A DNA stretch of 64,000 bases. Origin: Volvox africanus. Lineage: Eukaryota; Chlorophyta; Chlorophyceae; Chlamydomonadales; Volvocaceae. The stretch lies in contig BSDZ01000019.1 in assembly GCA_030268105.1 (NCBI GenBank), positions 2,543,501-2,607,500 of the forward strand. The letters run 5' to 3'. Below, one piece after another: positions 1 through 9,925 of this stretch. Positions within the stretch are counted from its first letter, which is position 1, and every line of letters starts with the position of its first letter. The translations under genes were made by a program, and so were the position numbers. A model generated the notes under the pieces. That model did not search any database, had not been told where the DNA came from, and worked only from the letters and a program-made list of their open reading frames with translations.

Positions 1-808
1 CTCACCGGCAAGGAGTCGTATCTCCGTACCCTTAGCAAAAGTGACCAAGGCATCATACGACTTGATCGGCACCCCAGCCAAGTCAGTAGCGCACCATTTA
101 GCCAAAAGTTTCGTCAGGCCTCGCTTAAACCAAAAGACACGCTCGGTTTCGGTGAGATCAGCAATGGGGGTCACTAAAGCTTCGAAGTGTGACTGGTACG
201 CAGGTACATTTTCAACCCCGACGCATGTGGTAGCTACCGGCTGCCAAAACCTTACGAGCCTCCACATCACGTGCTTGAACCTCAGTAGCGAACCGTGCAA
301 GCAAAGCGGCGATCATCTCGTCAAAAGTATAGTCGCCCCGGGCGGTGGTCCATTTGCGATACCAGTCCTTCGCTGAGCCCTCGAGGGTGTTACCAACGAA
401 GAGACACCTGATACCATCATTATCGCCACCATGAACAGCCTGGAGATACTTTTTAGCGTCACGCACGTAAGCACGAGTTGCATCGGCTATGCTATGTCCT
501 GCTGTCTTTTCAGTTAGCGAGATATTGAGCCTAGGAACGGGAATTGACAATCTCATCACCTCAGGGATGTCATCATGCCCTCGAGCTTGAGGTAATGGCA
601 GAACCCTTGGTCCAGCAGTGTTGTCCATATTGGTGTTAACTGCTGAATGCGGCACAATTAAGTGAGCAGGGGTCTGAAGGAAAAGGGGCTCTTGAGTGGC
701 TCGCGTGCCAACAGTCTCAAGACCCCTATCCGGAGCTCTAGCAGCCACAACAAAATCGGGTTGGCTAGCTAGGCTAGTGTGCGGCGTATCGTCGTGTTCC
801 GCGGACAT
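1..808 (-). pseudogene. gag: gag of E1 (partial, frameshifted)
   Basis: Capsid/nucleocapsid polyprotein of a Ty3/gypsy element. The ATG is at 808, 31 nt from the end of the preceding leader ORF in overlapping arrangement. The protein follows family B gag (as in E11 at 35214) through the retrotransposon gag core (KDWY...YTFDEMIAALLARFATEVQARD). One extra A near 215, in the stretch reading TTTTCAACCCCGACG where other copies read TTTTCACCCCGACG, shifts the frame and ends the ORF at 212; coding similarity continues to position 1 in another frame. The zinc knuckle lies outside the window. Confidence 0.85.
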
Positions 809-1210
809 GGAGCACGAAGCGATACCCTAGGTTTGCATAAAAGAAGCCGACTTCTATCGCAAAGGCAAGAGTACAAAGTGATTCGGTGAGCCTACCGACA
901 GTACTCTTGAGAAGATTCAGTAAACTCAGCAAGTACTTGCCCAGCTGAGTCCTGATCTCCGTAGTTTGGGCAATGAGAGTCGCCAAATGGTCCGGACGAA
1001 AGCCGGTCTCAGTCGCCGCGGCAAGCAATGCCGGTGCACTGTGATTACCTGCGACTCAGAGCGTACAACAAGTGCACAACAAGTGCAGCAATCTAAGCAA
1101 AAGCAATTAAACAATTACAAACCGGAAGCGGCGGCGTCCAAAACGGCGCGGCCTAGGTCTTCGGCAAAAGTATCTAGCGGTCCTCGTGGTTCGTCGCTGG
1201 AACTCGCCAT
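774..1210 (-). CDS. Spliced leader ORF of E1 (exon 1 1123-1210, exon 2 774-1048)
   Basis: Upstream small ORF with unknown function. Exon 1 is 88 nt (ATG at 1210-1208) and reads MASSSDEPRG then PLDTFAEDLGRAVLDAAAS. Unspliced, it ends in a stop two codons later. A putative intron (1122 to 1049, 74 nt, GTTTGT...CGCAG) joins it in frame to exon 2, which contains LIAQTTEIRTQLGKYLLS and an LLKSTVGRL segment and overlaps the gag ATG by about 35 nt in another frame. The same architecture is seen in E3, E5, E8, E10 and E11. Splicing is inferred only from frame continuity and GT-AG signals. Confidence 0.6.
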
Positions 1211-1255
1211 AGAAAGAGCCTACTTCCGATTAGACAAAGAGAGACAGTTAGGCAA

Positions 1256-1274
1256 CGAACCTGTCTCGATACCA
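1256..1274 (-). other. Primer binding site of E1
   Basis: On the minus strand TGGTATCGAGACAGGTTCG starts 3 nt after the 5' LTR. Starting with TGG (complement of tRNA CCA) and its position define it as a PBS. The tRNA could be an initiator Met type, but I cannot assign it with certainty. Confidence 0.75.
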
Positions 1275-1277
1275 ATT

Positions 1278-2101
1278 TGTTGTACCTCTCCTTCGTGTTT
1301 GCTCATCAGTATCTGCGCGTCTGAAGGCTTGCGACACCAATGCGCGAGCACTTGCAAGTACAGCAAGGCAAGCGCGAGCAAACAGAGACAGCGGAAGACT
1401 TCAAACAAGAAGAGATATAACTTACAGTCTTACAGATCGAAGCGATGCAATGGACGTAATCGCCGTCAGCGCCGGAAGCAAGCAATCATCACGCGGCAGT
1501 GAATACCGAAGTTTAGGCTTAGCTCGGGCTAAGTAGGATAGCGCATAGCAATAATAATGTAGAACACACGAGTGTTCTCCGGTGTCGAATATCTTATCTT
1601 GCTTAGCCGTCCTCGCATCTGTTATACTCGTAGCATCGTGATGCCGTACGATTCACACTAGGAGGCCGATCCTAAGTGTGACAACCCTACTGCGTATAGG
1701 CGATGTCCATGTATAACAACGTATAAGCCTTTCCGGCATTCGCATGATGCAAGGGTCCGAATAACGATATTCGGTTGCAAGGCATGCATCACGACGAGTG
1801 CGGCGCTCTCAACGTGTGCTGTAATGAAGTAATATTATATCAGATAATATTACTTATCGTTTCATAGCACGAGCATAATGCGCACTTCAACGATTCGGTA
1901 TTTTATGCATGCTAGGTGGATTTGCCATGATGCGATGGATAATGATAACATGCCAAATGCATATATAATGTATGCGAATACATCTATATCATGCAGGTTC
2001 ATTCATATGTAATAATCATTCGTGCGTTCATCAAGATAACACTTCGCCTCGTAGGGTCGCATCGACCTACGCATCGGCGGGAAACGAACCGTAGCACAAC
2101 A
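1278..2101 (-). repeat. 5' LTR of E1 (LTR-B)
   Basis: 824 bp, TG...CA ends (on plus strand TGTTGTACCTCTC to GTAGCACAACA). Matches the LTR-B copies at 23784, 33924 and 40571. Contains the family's internal palindromes (AT-rich near 1840, CCGAATA...TTCGG type near 1760, GAACAC-ACGA-GTGTTC near 1565). Confidence 0.92.
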
Positions 2102-3821
2102 CCAACAGCTCCTGCTGTCCGGTCGTATATCGGGTCATCGCACCCGAAAACGTTTTACTTGTGAAGGCGATTGGTCGTCCTTCCTGCAACAATACAGCGC
2201 CGCTTCCATGCAAGGAAGCATCTGACACAACTTCAACACGAAACGGCAACGGGTAATCAGAGAAAGAAAGTGTAATGTCGTCGACGACGATTCGCTTGAG
2301 CTCTTTGAATGCCCGCTGACACTCAGGTGTCCAGGCCTCTAGCGATGTGAAACTTCCTTTCCTCGTTAGATTTGTAACCGGGGCCGCAAGGATAGAGTAT
2401 TTATTATAAACTTACGGAAGTAGTTGGTCAAACCTAAGAACTGGCGTAGTTCGGTGAGGTTCTGCGGTGCAGGCCACTCGTGAACCACAGCTACTTTCCG
2501 TGGGTCCATCCTTATTCCAGTGGCCGACACTATGTGGCTCAAATACTCCACTTGAGGCTGCGCCCAAAAACACTTGGCGCGTTTAGCAAACAATTGCTCC
2601 CACTTCATCACCTCAAGCACGAGCTCGAAATGCTTCAGGTGCTCCTCGCGCGTCTTGGAATATATTAAAATATCATCCAAATAACAAACGATGAACCTGT
2701 CGATATACTGTCTGAACATGCGATCCATCACAGCTTGAAATGTAGCGGGCGCATTAGTAAGTCCAAATGACAAGACCGTGTACTCGAAGTGACTAAAGGG
2801 GGTCCGGAAAGCGGTTTTCGGAATATCAGAAGCAGTGATGCGTATCTGATTATACCCCTGCTGAAGATTAATCGAGGAAAAATAAGCTGAGCCTTTCAAC
2901 TTATCGAGCAGGTCATCAACGCGCGGCAAAGGGTAGCGATTTTTAATCGTAGTCGCATTCAAGCCCCGATAATCAATGCACATACGCAGCGTCCCATCCT
3001 TCTTACCGACAAACAATATCGGCGCAGAATATGACGATGTGCGGGGCCGAATCATACCCTTTGCGAGCAGATCCCCACTTGCCGCTTCATCCGCTCAATT
3101 TTGGCAGCCTAACCTGTATATAGGTTGTGAAACGGGTTGTGCTCGAGCACAAAGGGGATCGTATAGTCAGCAGGTAACATAGGTGGGAGCCCCAGGATGA
3201 CAAATGCATCGGTATAATTTGGCAATAAGGGGGCTGCGACCTCAGAATCTTTCACAAGAGACTGCACGGTGGTAGCAATCGATTGCACCCAAGGCCTCGC
3301 AAGCAATTCATGGATGCCTTCCCTTATCATTTGATAAGCTTCTCTTACACCCTTCAAGCTTGGGTTCTTTATTTTGGCGGACGAACGCCGCTAAACGAAA
3401 TTAACCGCAGGCTCCACACAGTTCCGCCCTCCTCTGGTGTGACATCTTGGTACGACAGACAAGGTACCTTAGGTGATAGGTTCCCTTTTGCACAATGGCC
3501 AATTGTGCTGGACTCCATATCGATGTGTGCGCGGTACTGTCGTTACGTTGCGGCACCCAATCTCATGTAGTGCTGTCTCCGGGAGACCTTGTTGCACTCA
3601 TTGGGCCCTAACACACAAAGGGTCTCACGTCGACTAAGGGTGATTCTGCCCACGATGGGATGCTTACCCTCATCAACGAGGGTAACCTGAACGATTAGAC
3701 GACTATGGGGTCAACCCCATCATGCTTATCACTTCTCAAGATAAGGTCGTCAGTGACACCTGTAGCACATAGGTCCCGAAATTCCGATCAACAAAATCAA
3801 CTTCGTTACCGTCCAAAGGAG
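2102..3821 (-). pseudogene. pol: pol of E2: protease remnant, RT, start of RNase H
   Basis: Reverse transcriptase is the best preserved part (3055 to about 2370): [38 protein letters not shown] and the catalytic [10 protein letters not shown] are readable. RNase H follows ([21 protein letters not shown]) and stops abruptly at 2102, where E1 is inserted. The protease end (about 3110-3821) is broken by several frameshifts and the DTG active site is not readable. The frame breaks near 2400. Non-functional. Confidence 0.82.
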
Positions 3822-4270
3822 TCAGACGTGGTGTGAGCCTCTCGAGGCCATTCCCTAAGGATTCGAGCTTGCGACCAGTTCGAATCTGGGTCGGGGCAAA
3901 ATGGCGTAGGGGGAATGCAGCTTGGATAGCCCGATTCTACGGAGTTGGGTCTGAGTCCACCCCCGGCGTTTGAGAGGGTTAAATGCATAGCCCGTGAAGT
4001 GCGCATCTGAGGCCCGTAACTGGGCTGATGGTGCGGGGTGGTTTGACACCCACCTAAATGCCAGTAAATCCGAAGGGGCTGGCACATGGAAAGGGGCCGT
4101 AGAGAGCAAGGAAACTCTGCGTAACCAAAAAACAGGTGATCTCTAGCGGCCTCAGATGAAGACGCTGAGGTACGTGTGCCCACTCGGTTAAAATTCCGGA
4201 GATCCCCATAATACACGCCAGCCTGCAAGGGCGGAGTAACCATAATAATAATAATAATCAGACGTGGTGT
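3822..4270 (+). mobile_element. tRNA-like SINE insertion (insert 3835-4257) with 13 bp TSD
   Basis: A 423 bp segment absent from the matching position of E6 is flanked by perfect direct repeats TCAGACGTGGTGT (3822-3834 and 4258-4270). It ends on the plus strand in an ATAATAATAATAA tail. Near the head, at about 3876-3892, CCAG-TTCGAAT-CTGG forms a tRNA T-arm-like stem-loop and resembles a Pol III B box. Long variable-size TSD, simple-repeat tail and B box point to a SINE mobilised by a LINE. I do not see a convincing A box, and I found no second copy here. Confidence 0.68.
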
Positions 4271-4437
4271 ACCTCCGCATCCTTCCTACAATACATGATG
4301 CTCAACAGAGAAGGATTCGTTAGAAATACACACATACTAATCATCGAGTTATCCAGTCAAAGTAGCGAAGGATCTCCTCACACAAACTTCGCGGGATGCA
4401 ATCGGAATTAATCCGAGTCAATACATAATTCATAATC

Positions 4438-5748
4438 CTATATTAGGTAACATTCCCGCGTTAATGTGGGCTTGGGTGTTCCGGTAATGTCGACGGAGGT
4501 CGTGCCAGTTACTTCGTCCGTCGAACGTGGTCCCACAGCTAACGGGGGTAGAAGCGGGCAATCCCTCGTAGGATGATTTGATGCGCACCGAAGGCAAACT
4601 CCCAATTGTTGTCGCTGCGCAAACTCTGCTTGCGTACATCCCCACTTGTTAAGCCATCGGTTTTGTATTCTTGACCGCTTCGATTCTGACGCAGCTCCCC
4701 GTGACTCGGCGGTATTTTGTAGTGTGTTCTTCCTTTTCCGTATACTCCGAGTCATCTGAGAATCCCTTGGGATTAATCCATGGGTACCAGGGATATGAGC
4801 GTGACCGGTCGAAGGAATATCACCCTGGCACATAGGAGCTGGCGGTAGAGGAATACCAGTAGTCTCAGGTGCTGGATCAGTCTCGTCAGTAATATCTGGC
4901 GTCGTGTCAACTAATGGCGGTGCCAAAGATGTCGGGCGTTCTTGTCCTGTTCTAGGGTGAACTTCGACGTCACGAACGATCTGAACCCATCGCGTGTACG
5001 ACCTCGTCCCTTCCAGTGTCAGGTCCATAGTGCTCGCTCGGGCTAATTGAAGCGAGAGACCACGTTGAAACCAATAAATGTAGTCTCCTTCTGAGAAGCC
5101 AATGATGGGTGCTGTTAATTCTTCAAAACGCAACCGGTAGTCCTCCACGGACTCGTTAGGTCGCATTCGATAAGTACCTGCGTGTAATTCTCTGTACATA
5201 GCAGCTACTTGCAACTGATTCCCGGGAGCGAAGCGAGTAAGGAGCGCGTTAATTAGCTCTTCGAACGTAAAGTGCTCCTGTACAGTGGTCCAATGATCAT
5301 ACCATTCCCTCGTGACGCCACTTAGTGTGGCCCCAATAAATAGACACTTCACCTCGTCGTGATCACCACCCTTTACCAACTTCAGATACCTCTTAGCGTC
5401 ACGGACATAGGAGCGAGTGGCGCTTGTGATAATCTTGGGTTCAGCGTCGTGATGAATATGAAGTTGAGGTGTTGGAACAACGAAACCGGGGACCCCACCT
5501 CCATCCTTAAGTTGCTGCAGCGATACCATCGTTAGGTCCTGTTCCGCCTCGGTGGGCCTCACATAATCTGGTATCTCAGGGGGATCCTGAGCTGGATAAG
5601 GGTAATTCGACTGGGGGGCATCGGATTGGGGATTATATACGTTATCAATGTTCGGTGCGGCCTCTGGTCCTTCATCGTGGACACTAACATTAGCCTGCTC
5701 ACTCTCCCCTATAGTTGGTGGATACTGATTACACGACATGTATTCCAA
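4438..5748 (-). CDS. gag: gag of E2 (group A1, intact ORF)
   Basis: 436-codon Gag polyprotein. Order: charged/proline-rich N-terminus (MEYMSCNQYPP), a capsid-like core at roughly residues 120-270 (SYVRDAKRYLKLVKGG, REWYDHWTTV, YRLRFEELTAPI), a basic linker, and a C-terminal zinc knuckle CLRCASNHPTRDC (CX2CX3HX4C). It forms virus-like particles and packages element RNA in related families. The start is the first ATG in a continuous frame; an internal Met four codons later aligns with the E6 start. The ORF is intact although pol of the same copy is ruined. The stop (TAG) is not followed by the open pol frame seen in the other groups. Confidence 0.85.
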   Translation of the reverse strand: MEYMSCNQYPPTIGESEQANVSVHDEGPEAAPNIDNVYNPQSDAPQSNYPYPAQDPPEIPDYVRPTEAEQDLTMVSLQQLKDGGGVPGFVVPTPQLHIHHDAEPKIITSATRSYVRDAKRYLKLVKGGDHDEVKCLFIGATLSGVTREWYDHWTTVQEHFTFEELINALLTRFAPGNQLQVAAMYRELHAGTYRMRPNESVEDYRLRFEELTAPIIGFSEGDYIYWFQRGLSLQLARASTMDLTLEGTRSYTRWVQIVRDVEVHPRTGQERPTSLAPPLVDTTPDITDETDPAPETTGIPLPPAPMCQGDIPSTGHAHIPGTHGLIPRDSQMTRSIRKRKNTLQNTAESRGAASESKRSRIQNRWLNKWGCTQAEFAQRQQLGVCLRCASNHPTRDCPLLPPLAVGPRSTDEVTGTTSVDITGTPKPTLTRECYLI

Positions 5749-6162
5749 TTAGTACCTTAAAAGGATAAAGAGATAAAGGTAGGACTATACCTTTTTCTCA
5801 CGTGTATCATTCACGCACAAGTAAACTCCGACACAAACAGGAATATAACCCGAACAGTAATGTAACCCACCGATGCGTTGTCACCTTCGAATTGATATAT
5901 CCTTAGTAGATGGTCCTGTCAAATGTTCATCTTATTGGGGAAGTGATTCCGAGTATGACGGCGATGGAATTCCTTCTGCAGATTTAAGACTTGACGGGTA
6001 GCGAAAGTATAATCAGTATTAAAGAACAGATATGATATCAAACGTTCGGGAAGAGGATAATACAATACCGGCTTTCCAACGAGGTTATCCTGTGATACCC
6101 TTCGCCACCGTTCGCTCGTGCGAGAATTTACTCTCCAATAGCAATGATGAGACAGCCGTGAG
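5749..6162 (-). other. Leader of E2, no ORF recognised
   Basis: About 414 nt between gag and the PBS. It matches the leader of E6 (16612-17019). Unlike the B and A2 leaders it shows no MAS...PLDTFAEDL ORF. Confidence 0.6.
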
Positions 6163-6181
6163 TCGAACCGTCTCGCTACCA
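6163..6181 (-). other. Primer binding site of E2
   Basis: Minus strand reads TGGTAGCGAGACGGTTCGA, 4 nt from the LTR. It differs from the family B PBS (TGGTATCGAGACAGG...), so groups A1/A2 appear to use a different primer tRNA. Confidence 0.65.
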
Positions 6182-6185
6182 AATT

Positions 6186-7000
6186 TGTTGTATCCTTCCT
6201 TCTTCAATCATGCGCTGAATCTGCACGTCTGGATGTTAGCTAAGTGCACACCAAGCTTACGAACAGCAAGGCAATCCAATGTGAGCAAAGTGACAGTGGA
6301 AGACTCAACGATAAGGAAAGATTCAACTTACAATAGTCTTCGTTTACAAATCGGAAGATGGCCATCAGACCCCGTGGGCAATGTTCATCATCCGGCTGTA
6401 GATCCTGTGCTGGAATAGCTCAGGCCGAATATAAATGAGTATATTGTATGTATGCGAATTAGATAGAGTTAAGTACACGAGTACTTAATCCAAAGTAGCA
6501 TCGAGCCGACTTCGGTCTCTAGGCGGCCATCCTCGCACCTATCACGCCGCGATACCGATGTGCAGTACAGGCCTCACTGGATTCCGATCTCAAGTGTGAG
6601 TACCTCTGTAGCACTATTCTAAATATCGCGTAATCCATGATATTAATGAATGCAACGCATGCAATATGTGAAGGTCCGAATATTGATATTCGTTTGCCGA
6701 CCCAACCATCGCGATCGTCGCATTCTCGCATACATGTATGGTTTATGACACAGATGAGGTAATAACATTTTAAGTATTATTACGTGGAATATTATGCCAA
6801 CGGATAGATCGCGCATTAATTATCAGCCTCGAGTCAAACATGTTGACCGACAGCGTGATGTCGTAGATGATAATGCAGCATGCCTGATTAGCTAGATATA
6901 CTCGAGTATATCATGCTAATATGATTGTATTATGCTTCATAATGCTCGAATGCATTGCGGCCTACTTCGGTGCAAACGGTGATCGAACCGGCGTACAACA
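6186..7000 (-). repeat. 5' LTR of E2 (LTR-A)
   Basis: 815 bp, plus-strand ends TGTTGTATCC and GGCGTACAACA. Same family as 7369-8182 and 15774-16588. Confidence 0.92.
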
Positions 7001-7368
7001 TAAGAGTCTGTATAATATTGTTACAATAGCTCAAGCCCGAACAGTCTATATCGACCAGGTGAAGTGCTTCCAACAGGAAGCCTTCACCTTAGGTATCAGC
7101 AAGAGATCACCGATACGTACGGCTGTTGGATCCAGCAACGACCAACTGTCATTCATGAGAATCAGCAGCTGTCATAACTGTCGTTTCCTAACTGCTCCTT
7201 TACCAGAATTATCACACTGTCAATGGTGCATGACAGCTGTCGTGTGCAGTGAATGGCATCGCTGCGTCCACGACACTGGGGGTGTGGGCTTCCCCCCCGG
7301 AACGCAGCTAGTGAAACTGGTGAGGCAGATGACGGCAATATCCATGTGCAATATCCATGTGCAATATC
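7001..7368. other. 368 bp of unexplained sequence between two LTRs
   Basis: Not similar to the retrotransposon internal regions or LTRs here. It has a strong hairpin at 7057-7089 (AGGTGAAG-T-GCTTCC / GGAAGC-CTTCACCT around AACA) and a short tandem repeat of ATCCATGTGCAAT just before the E3 LTR. A plus-strand reading frame crosses it but runs into LTR sequence on both sides, so I do not call a gene. Confidence 0.5.
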
Positions 7369-8182
7369 TGTTGTACGCCGGTTCGATCACCGCTCATATC
7401 GAAGTAGGCTTGAACTCATCTAAGCATGACTAAACATGATATTAGTATATTAGCATGATATATTTGAATATATCTAGCTAATGTAGCACGCTGCCTTATC
7501 GTTCATGACATCGCGCTGTCGGTCAACATGTTTGACTCGAGGCTGATATCGATGCGCGAACCCATTATGGCATAATACATCAAGTAATGATATTTCAAAT
7601 ATTATTACATCATTCGTATCATGAACCACACGCGTATGCAGAAACGCGACGATCACGATGGTTGGGTTGGCAACCGAATATCGATATTCGGACCTTTGCA
7701 CACTGCATACGTTGCATCCATTAATATCACGAATTACACGATATTTAGAACAGTGCTATGATAGTACTCACACTTGAGATCGGGATCCAGTGAGACTTGT
7801 ACTGCACATCGGTATCATGAGCATGATAGGTGTGAGGACAGCCGCCTAGAGACCGAAGTCGGCTCGACGCTACTTTGGATCAAGTACTCGTGTACTTAAT
7901 TCAGTCTAATTCCCATACATACGTTATACTCATTTATTATCGGCCTGAGCTATTCCAGCATTCCACTCCTAGTGGTATGATGAACGCTGCCCACGGGGTC
8001 TGACGGCAGACTTCTACTTTGCAACCGAAGATCATTGTAAGTTGAATCTTTCCTTGTCTTAAAGTCTTCCGCTGTCACGTTGCTCACACTGAAGTGTCTT
8101 ACTGTTCGTAAGCATGATCCACTTGTAGCTAACACTCAGACACGCAGATTCAGTGCATGATCGAAGAAGGAAGGATACAACA
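7369..8182 (+). repeat. 5' LTR of E3 (LTR-A)
   Basis: 814 bp from TGTTGTACGCCGG to GGATACAACA. Contains the CGAATATCGATATTCG palindrome near 7675 and the AGTAC-TCGT-GTACT hairpin near 7885. Confidence 0.92.
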
Positions 8183-8186
8183 AATT

Positions 8187-8205
8187 TGGTAGTGAGAGGG
8201 TTCAA
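8187..8205 (+). other. Primer binding site of E3
   Basis: TGGTAGTGAGAGGGTTCAA, 4 nt after the LTR; resembles the A1/A2 type with a few changes. Confidence 0.6.
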
Positions 8206-8249
8206 TTCACAGCTGTCTCATTGCCCCTCATCGGAAGTAGGTTCTCACA

Positions 8250-8624
8250 ATGGCAAGCGACAACAACAATTGCCGCAGCCCTCTAGACATGTTCGCCGAG
8301 GATCTTGGTCGCGCCGTTTTGGATGCTGCCGCTTCCGGTTTGTAACCATAGCTGCTTGTTTATGATTAGTTGTTGTGTTCTTGTTGCAAATCCACACTGT
8401 GAGTCGCAGGTGAACGTACACCAACACTAAACAAGGTGCTGGCCACGCAGTATTTAAACCCCAAACAAATCAAGGCTTTGATTACACGTACTACAGAGAT
8501 CAAAGACGGCCTTACAGATTACATCGCGTTTCTTATCGGTCTGCTCGGGAGTACTGTCGGTACACGAGCAGTTGGAAAATCCTTTTGTTCTAGCTTATTA
8601 GTGAATTGTCTACCAAATTCCTGA
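8250..8624 (+). CDS. Spliced leader ORF of E3 (exon 1 8250-8337, exon 2 8410-8624)
   Basis: Exon 1 is 88 nt (29 codons plus one base), reading MASDNNNCRS then PLDMFAEDLGRAVLDAAAS. A 72 nt GT-AG intron (8338-8409, GTTTGT...GAGTCGCAG) would join it in frame to exon 2 with LNPKQIKALITRTTEIKDGL and FLIGLLGSTVG. The ORF ends 23 nt before the gag ATG. The pattern of an identical exon 1 length, donor and acceptor in A2 and B copies, with diverged but alignable peptide, argues for a real protein. Function unknown. Confidence 0.62.
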
Positions 8625-8647
8625 CCGAAAGTGTGGACTTGTGCTCC

Positions 8648-9886
8648 ATGTCGGGTCGTGAAGATAGTTCTTTCTTAGGCACGGCCAGCCAACCTGATGT
8701 AGGCCTCGACACTAGAGCAACTTTCACTGAGCCCGATACTGTGGGAACTCGTGTGATGCAAGATCCCATTGTCCTTCAGACCCCTGCGCACTTGATTGTA
8801 CCACTGTCTGCAGCGGCTACAACAAGTGAGAGAGCTGGAGCGCAATGGGCACCGGTAACGCCTGCGGCTCAAGAACCCGTCAGCGTACCGGAGGTGATGA
8901 AGTTGTCTATCCCCGTGCCGAAGCTAAATGTCTCAGTTGAAGAAAAAGTAAAAAGTACGGGACGTAACGTCGCGGATAGGACACGGGCTTACTTTCGTGA
9001 CGCTAAAAAATATCTACAAGCGGTCCATGGCGGGGGATCCGACCCTATCAAATGCCTTTTTGTCAGATATACTCTTGAGGGTGTTGCGAAAGACTGGTAT
9101 GACGAATGGACTACTGCTAGAGTAGAGTACACGTTTGATGAATTGATCGAAGCTCTCATCGCTCGCTTTGCTACCGAAGTCCGCTCACGCGGCACCAAGG
9201 CTCGTTAGACGTTGGCACAAGGCACGTACCATATGCGTCTAAACAAGACCGTTCCTGCTTACCAGTCGTGTTTTGAGGCACTGGTGACTCCTATTGTTAA
9301 CTTTCCTGAAGAAGATCATATCTTCTGGTTCCATCGTGGTTTATCTGAGTCTCTGGCGCGGTGGTGTGCTACTGACCTTAACGGAAAACCGTTCCAGTCT
9401 TACGATGCTTTAGTGAAATTTGCTAGAGGTGTGGAAGTTCAAAATTTAGCAGGACGCGAGGCTAAGCAAGCCCATCCTCGTGTACACGCAATGCGAGTGC
9501 AGGAATCGCCTTCGGAGACGACACCAAAGGACCAGGGTCCCGTTCACCAGCGCCCTGCGACGGCCTCGACAGCCATTCGGACGGAAAGACGTCGTGACGC
9601 TCCCGGAGGTCAAAGCCCGGGCACTCGTGGGGCCACAGGAGCAGGGCCAAGCTCTGGCACCTTTAAAGGAAAACGGAGAGGGAGCATGCCGACTGGAGCT
9701 GCTGCACAGAACGCTGCTCCTAGTGTTAAGAAACCCCATACGGATGATCCGTACATGCAAAAGTGGGAATGCCGGCGCTCTGAGTTTGACTGTCGGAAGT
9801 TTGCTAATCTCTGCCTGAGGTGTGCAGGGGAGCATCCCACTCGTGATTGTCCTTTGTTGCGGCCTTTTGTTCCCAAGTCAACTTAG
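8648..9886 (+). pseudogene. gag: gag of E3 (group A2, one internal stop)
   Basis: Gag polyprotein starting MSGREDSSFLG at 8648. The core includes SIPVPKLNVS, YFRDAKKYLQAVHGG, KDWYDEWTTA and AYQSCFEALVTPI; the C-terminus has a basic linker and a zinc knuckle CLRCAGEHPTRDC (CX2CX3HX4C). An in-frame TAG at 9207-9209 (AAG in the sister copy E5) splits it; otherwise the frame is open to the terminal TAG at 9884-9886. An internal ATG-like restart lies just downstream. Confidence 0.85.
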
Positions 9887-9925
9887 GAAATTGCCCGGGT
9901 TGCAGAGGAAGGGACTTCTCCCGGG
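9884..9925 (+). promoter_or_regulatory. UAG readthrough cassette of E3
   Basis: gag stop TAG at 9884-9886, a 7 nt spacer, then CCCGGG (9894-9899) that can pair with CCCGGG (9920-9925), with an inner AGAGG/CTTCT pairing. The frame stays open past the TAG as E-I-A-R-V and on into pol. Equivalent signals exist in E5, E8, E10, E11 and E14. Confidence 0.6.

Larger units (their letters stand above)
1..2101 (-). mobile_element. E1: Ty3/gypsy chromovirus, family B, 5' part
   Basis: Minus-strand LTR retrotransposon cut by the window start. In transcription order it shows a complete 824 bp 5' LTR (2101 to 1278), a primer binding site, a leader with a small spliced ORF, and the first part of gag. Its LTR end at 2101 abuts RNase H coding sequence of another element (E2), so E1 inserted into E2 pol; the five bases beyond are CCAAC. 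The 3' LTR and the other copy of the target duplication lie outside the window. Confidence 0.9.
2102..7000 (-). mobile_element. E2: Ty3/gypsy chromovirus, group A1
   Basis: Minus-strand element with a complete 5' LTR-A (6186-7000), PBS, leader, an intact gag ORF, and decayed protease, RT and RNase H. It is interrupted at 2102 by E1 and at 3834/3835 by a SINE; the rest of pol and the 3' LTR are not in the window. The internal region matches E6 (16589-21872) and E12. Confidence 0.88.

Noticed and set aside
1278..2101. CRISPR-like or satellite array suggested by many short palindromes
   Set aside because: The palindromes differ from each other and are part of an LTR; no regular repeat-spacer pattern in the window.
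3840..3900. Genuine tRNA gene in the SINE head
   Set aside because: T-arm-like stem present, but I cannot build acceptor, D and anticodon arms.
3806..4243. Minus-strand frame of 145 codons across the SINE
   Set aside because: It crosses SINE borders, has no protein-like motif, and the segment is explained by the retroposon structure.
6921..7433. 170-codon plus-strand frame near the E2/E3 junction
   Set aside because: It starts inside one LTR, crosses the unassigned 368 bp and ends in another LTR; residues are not protein-like.
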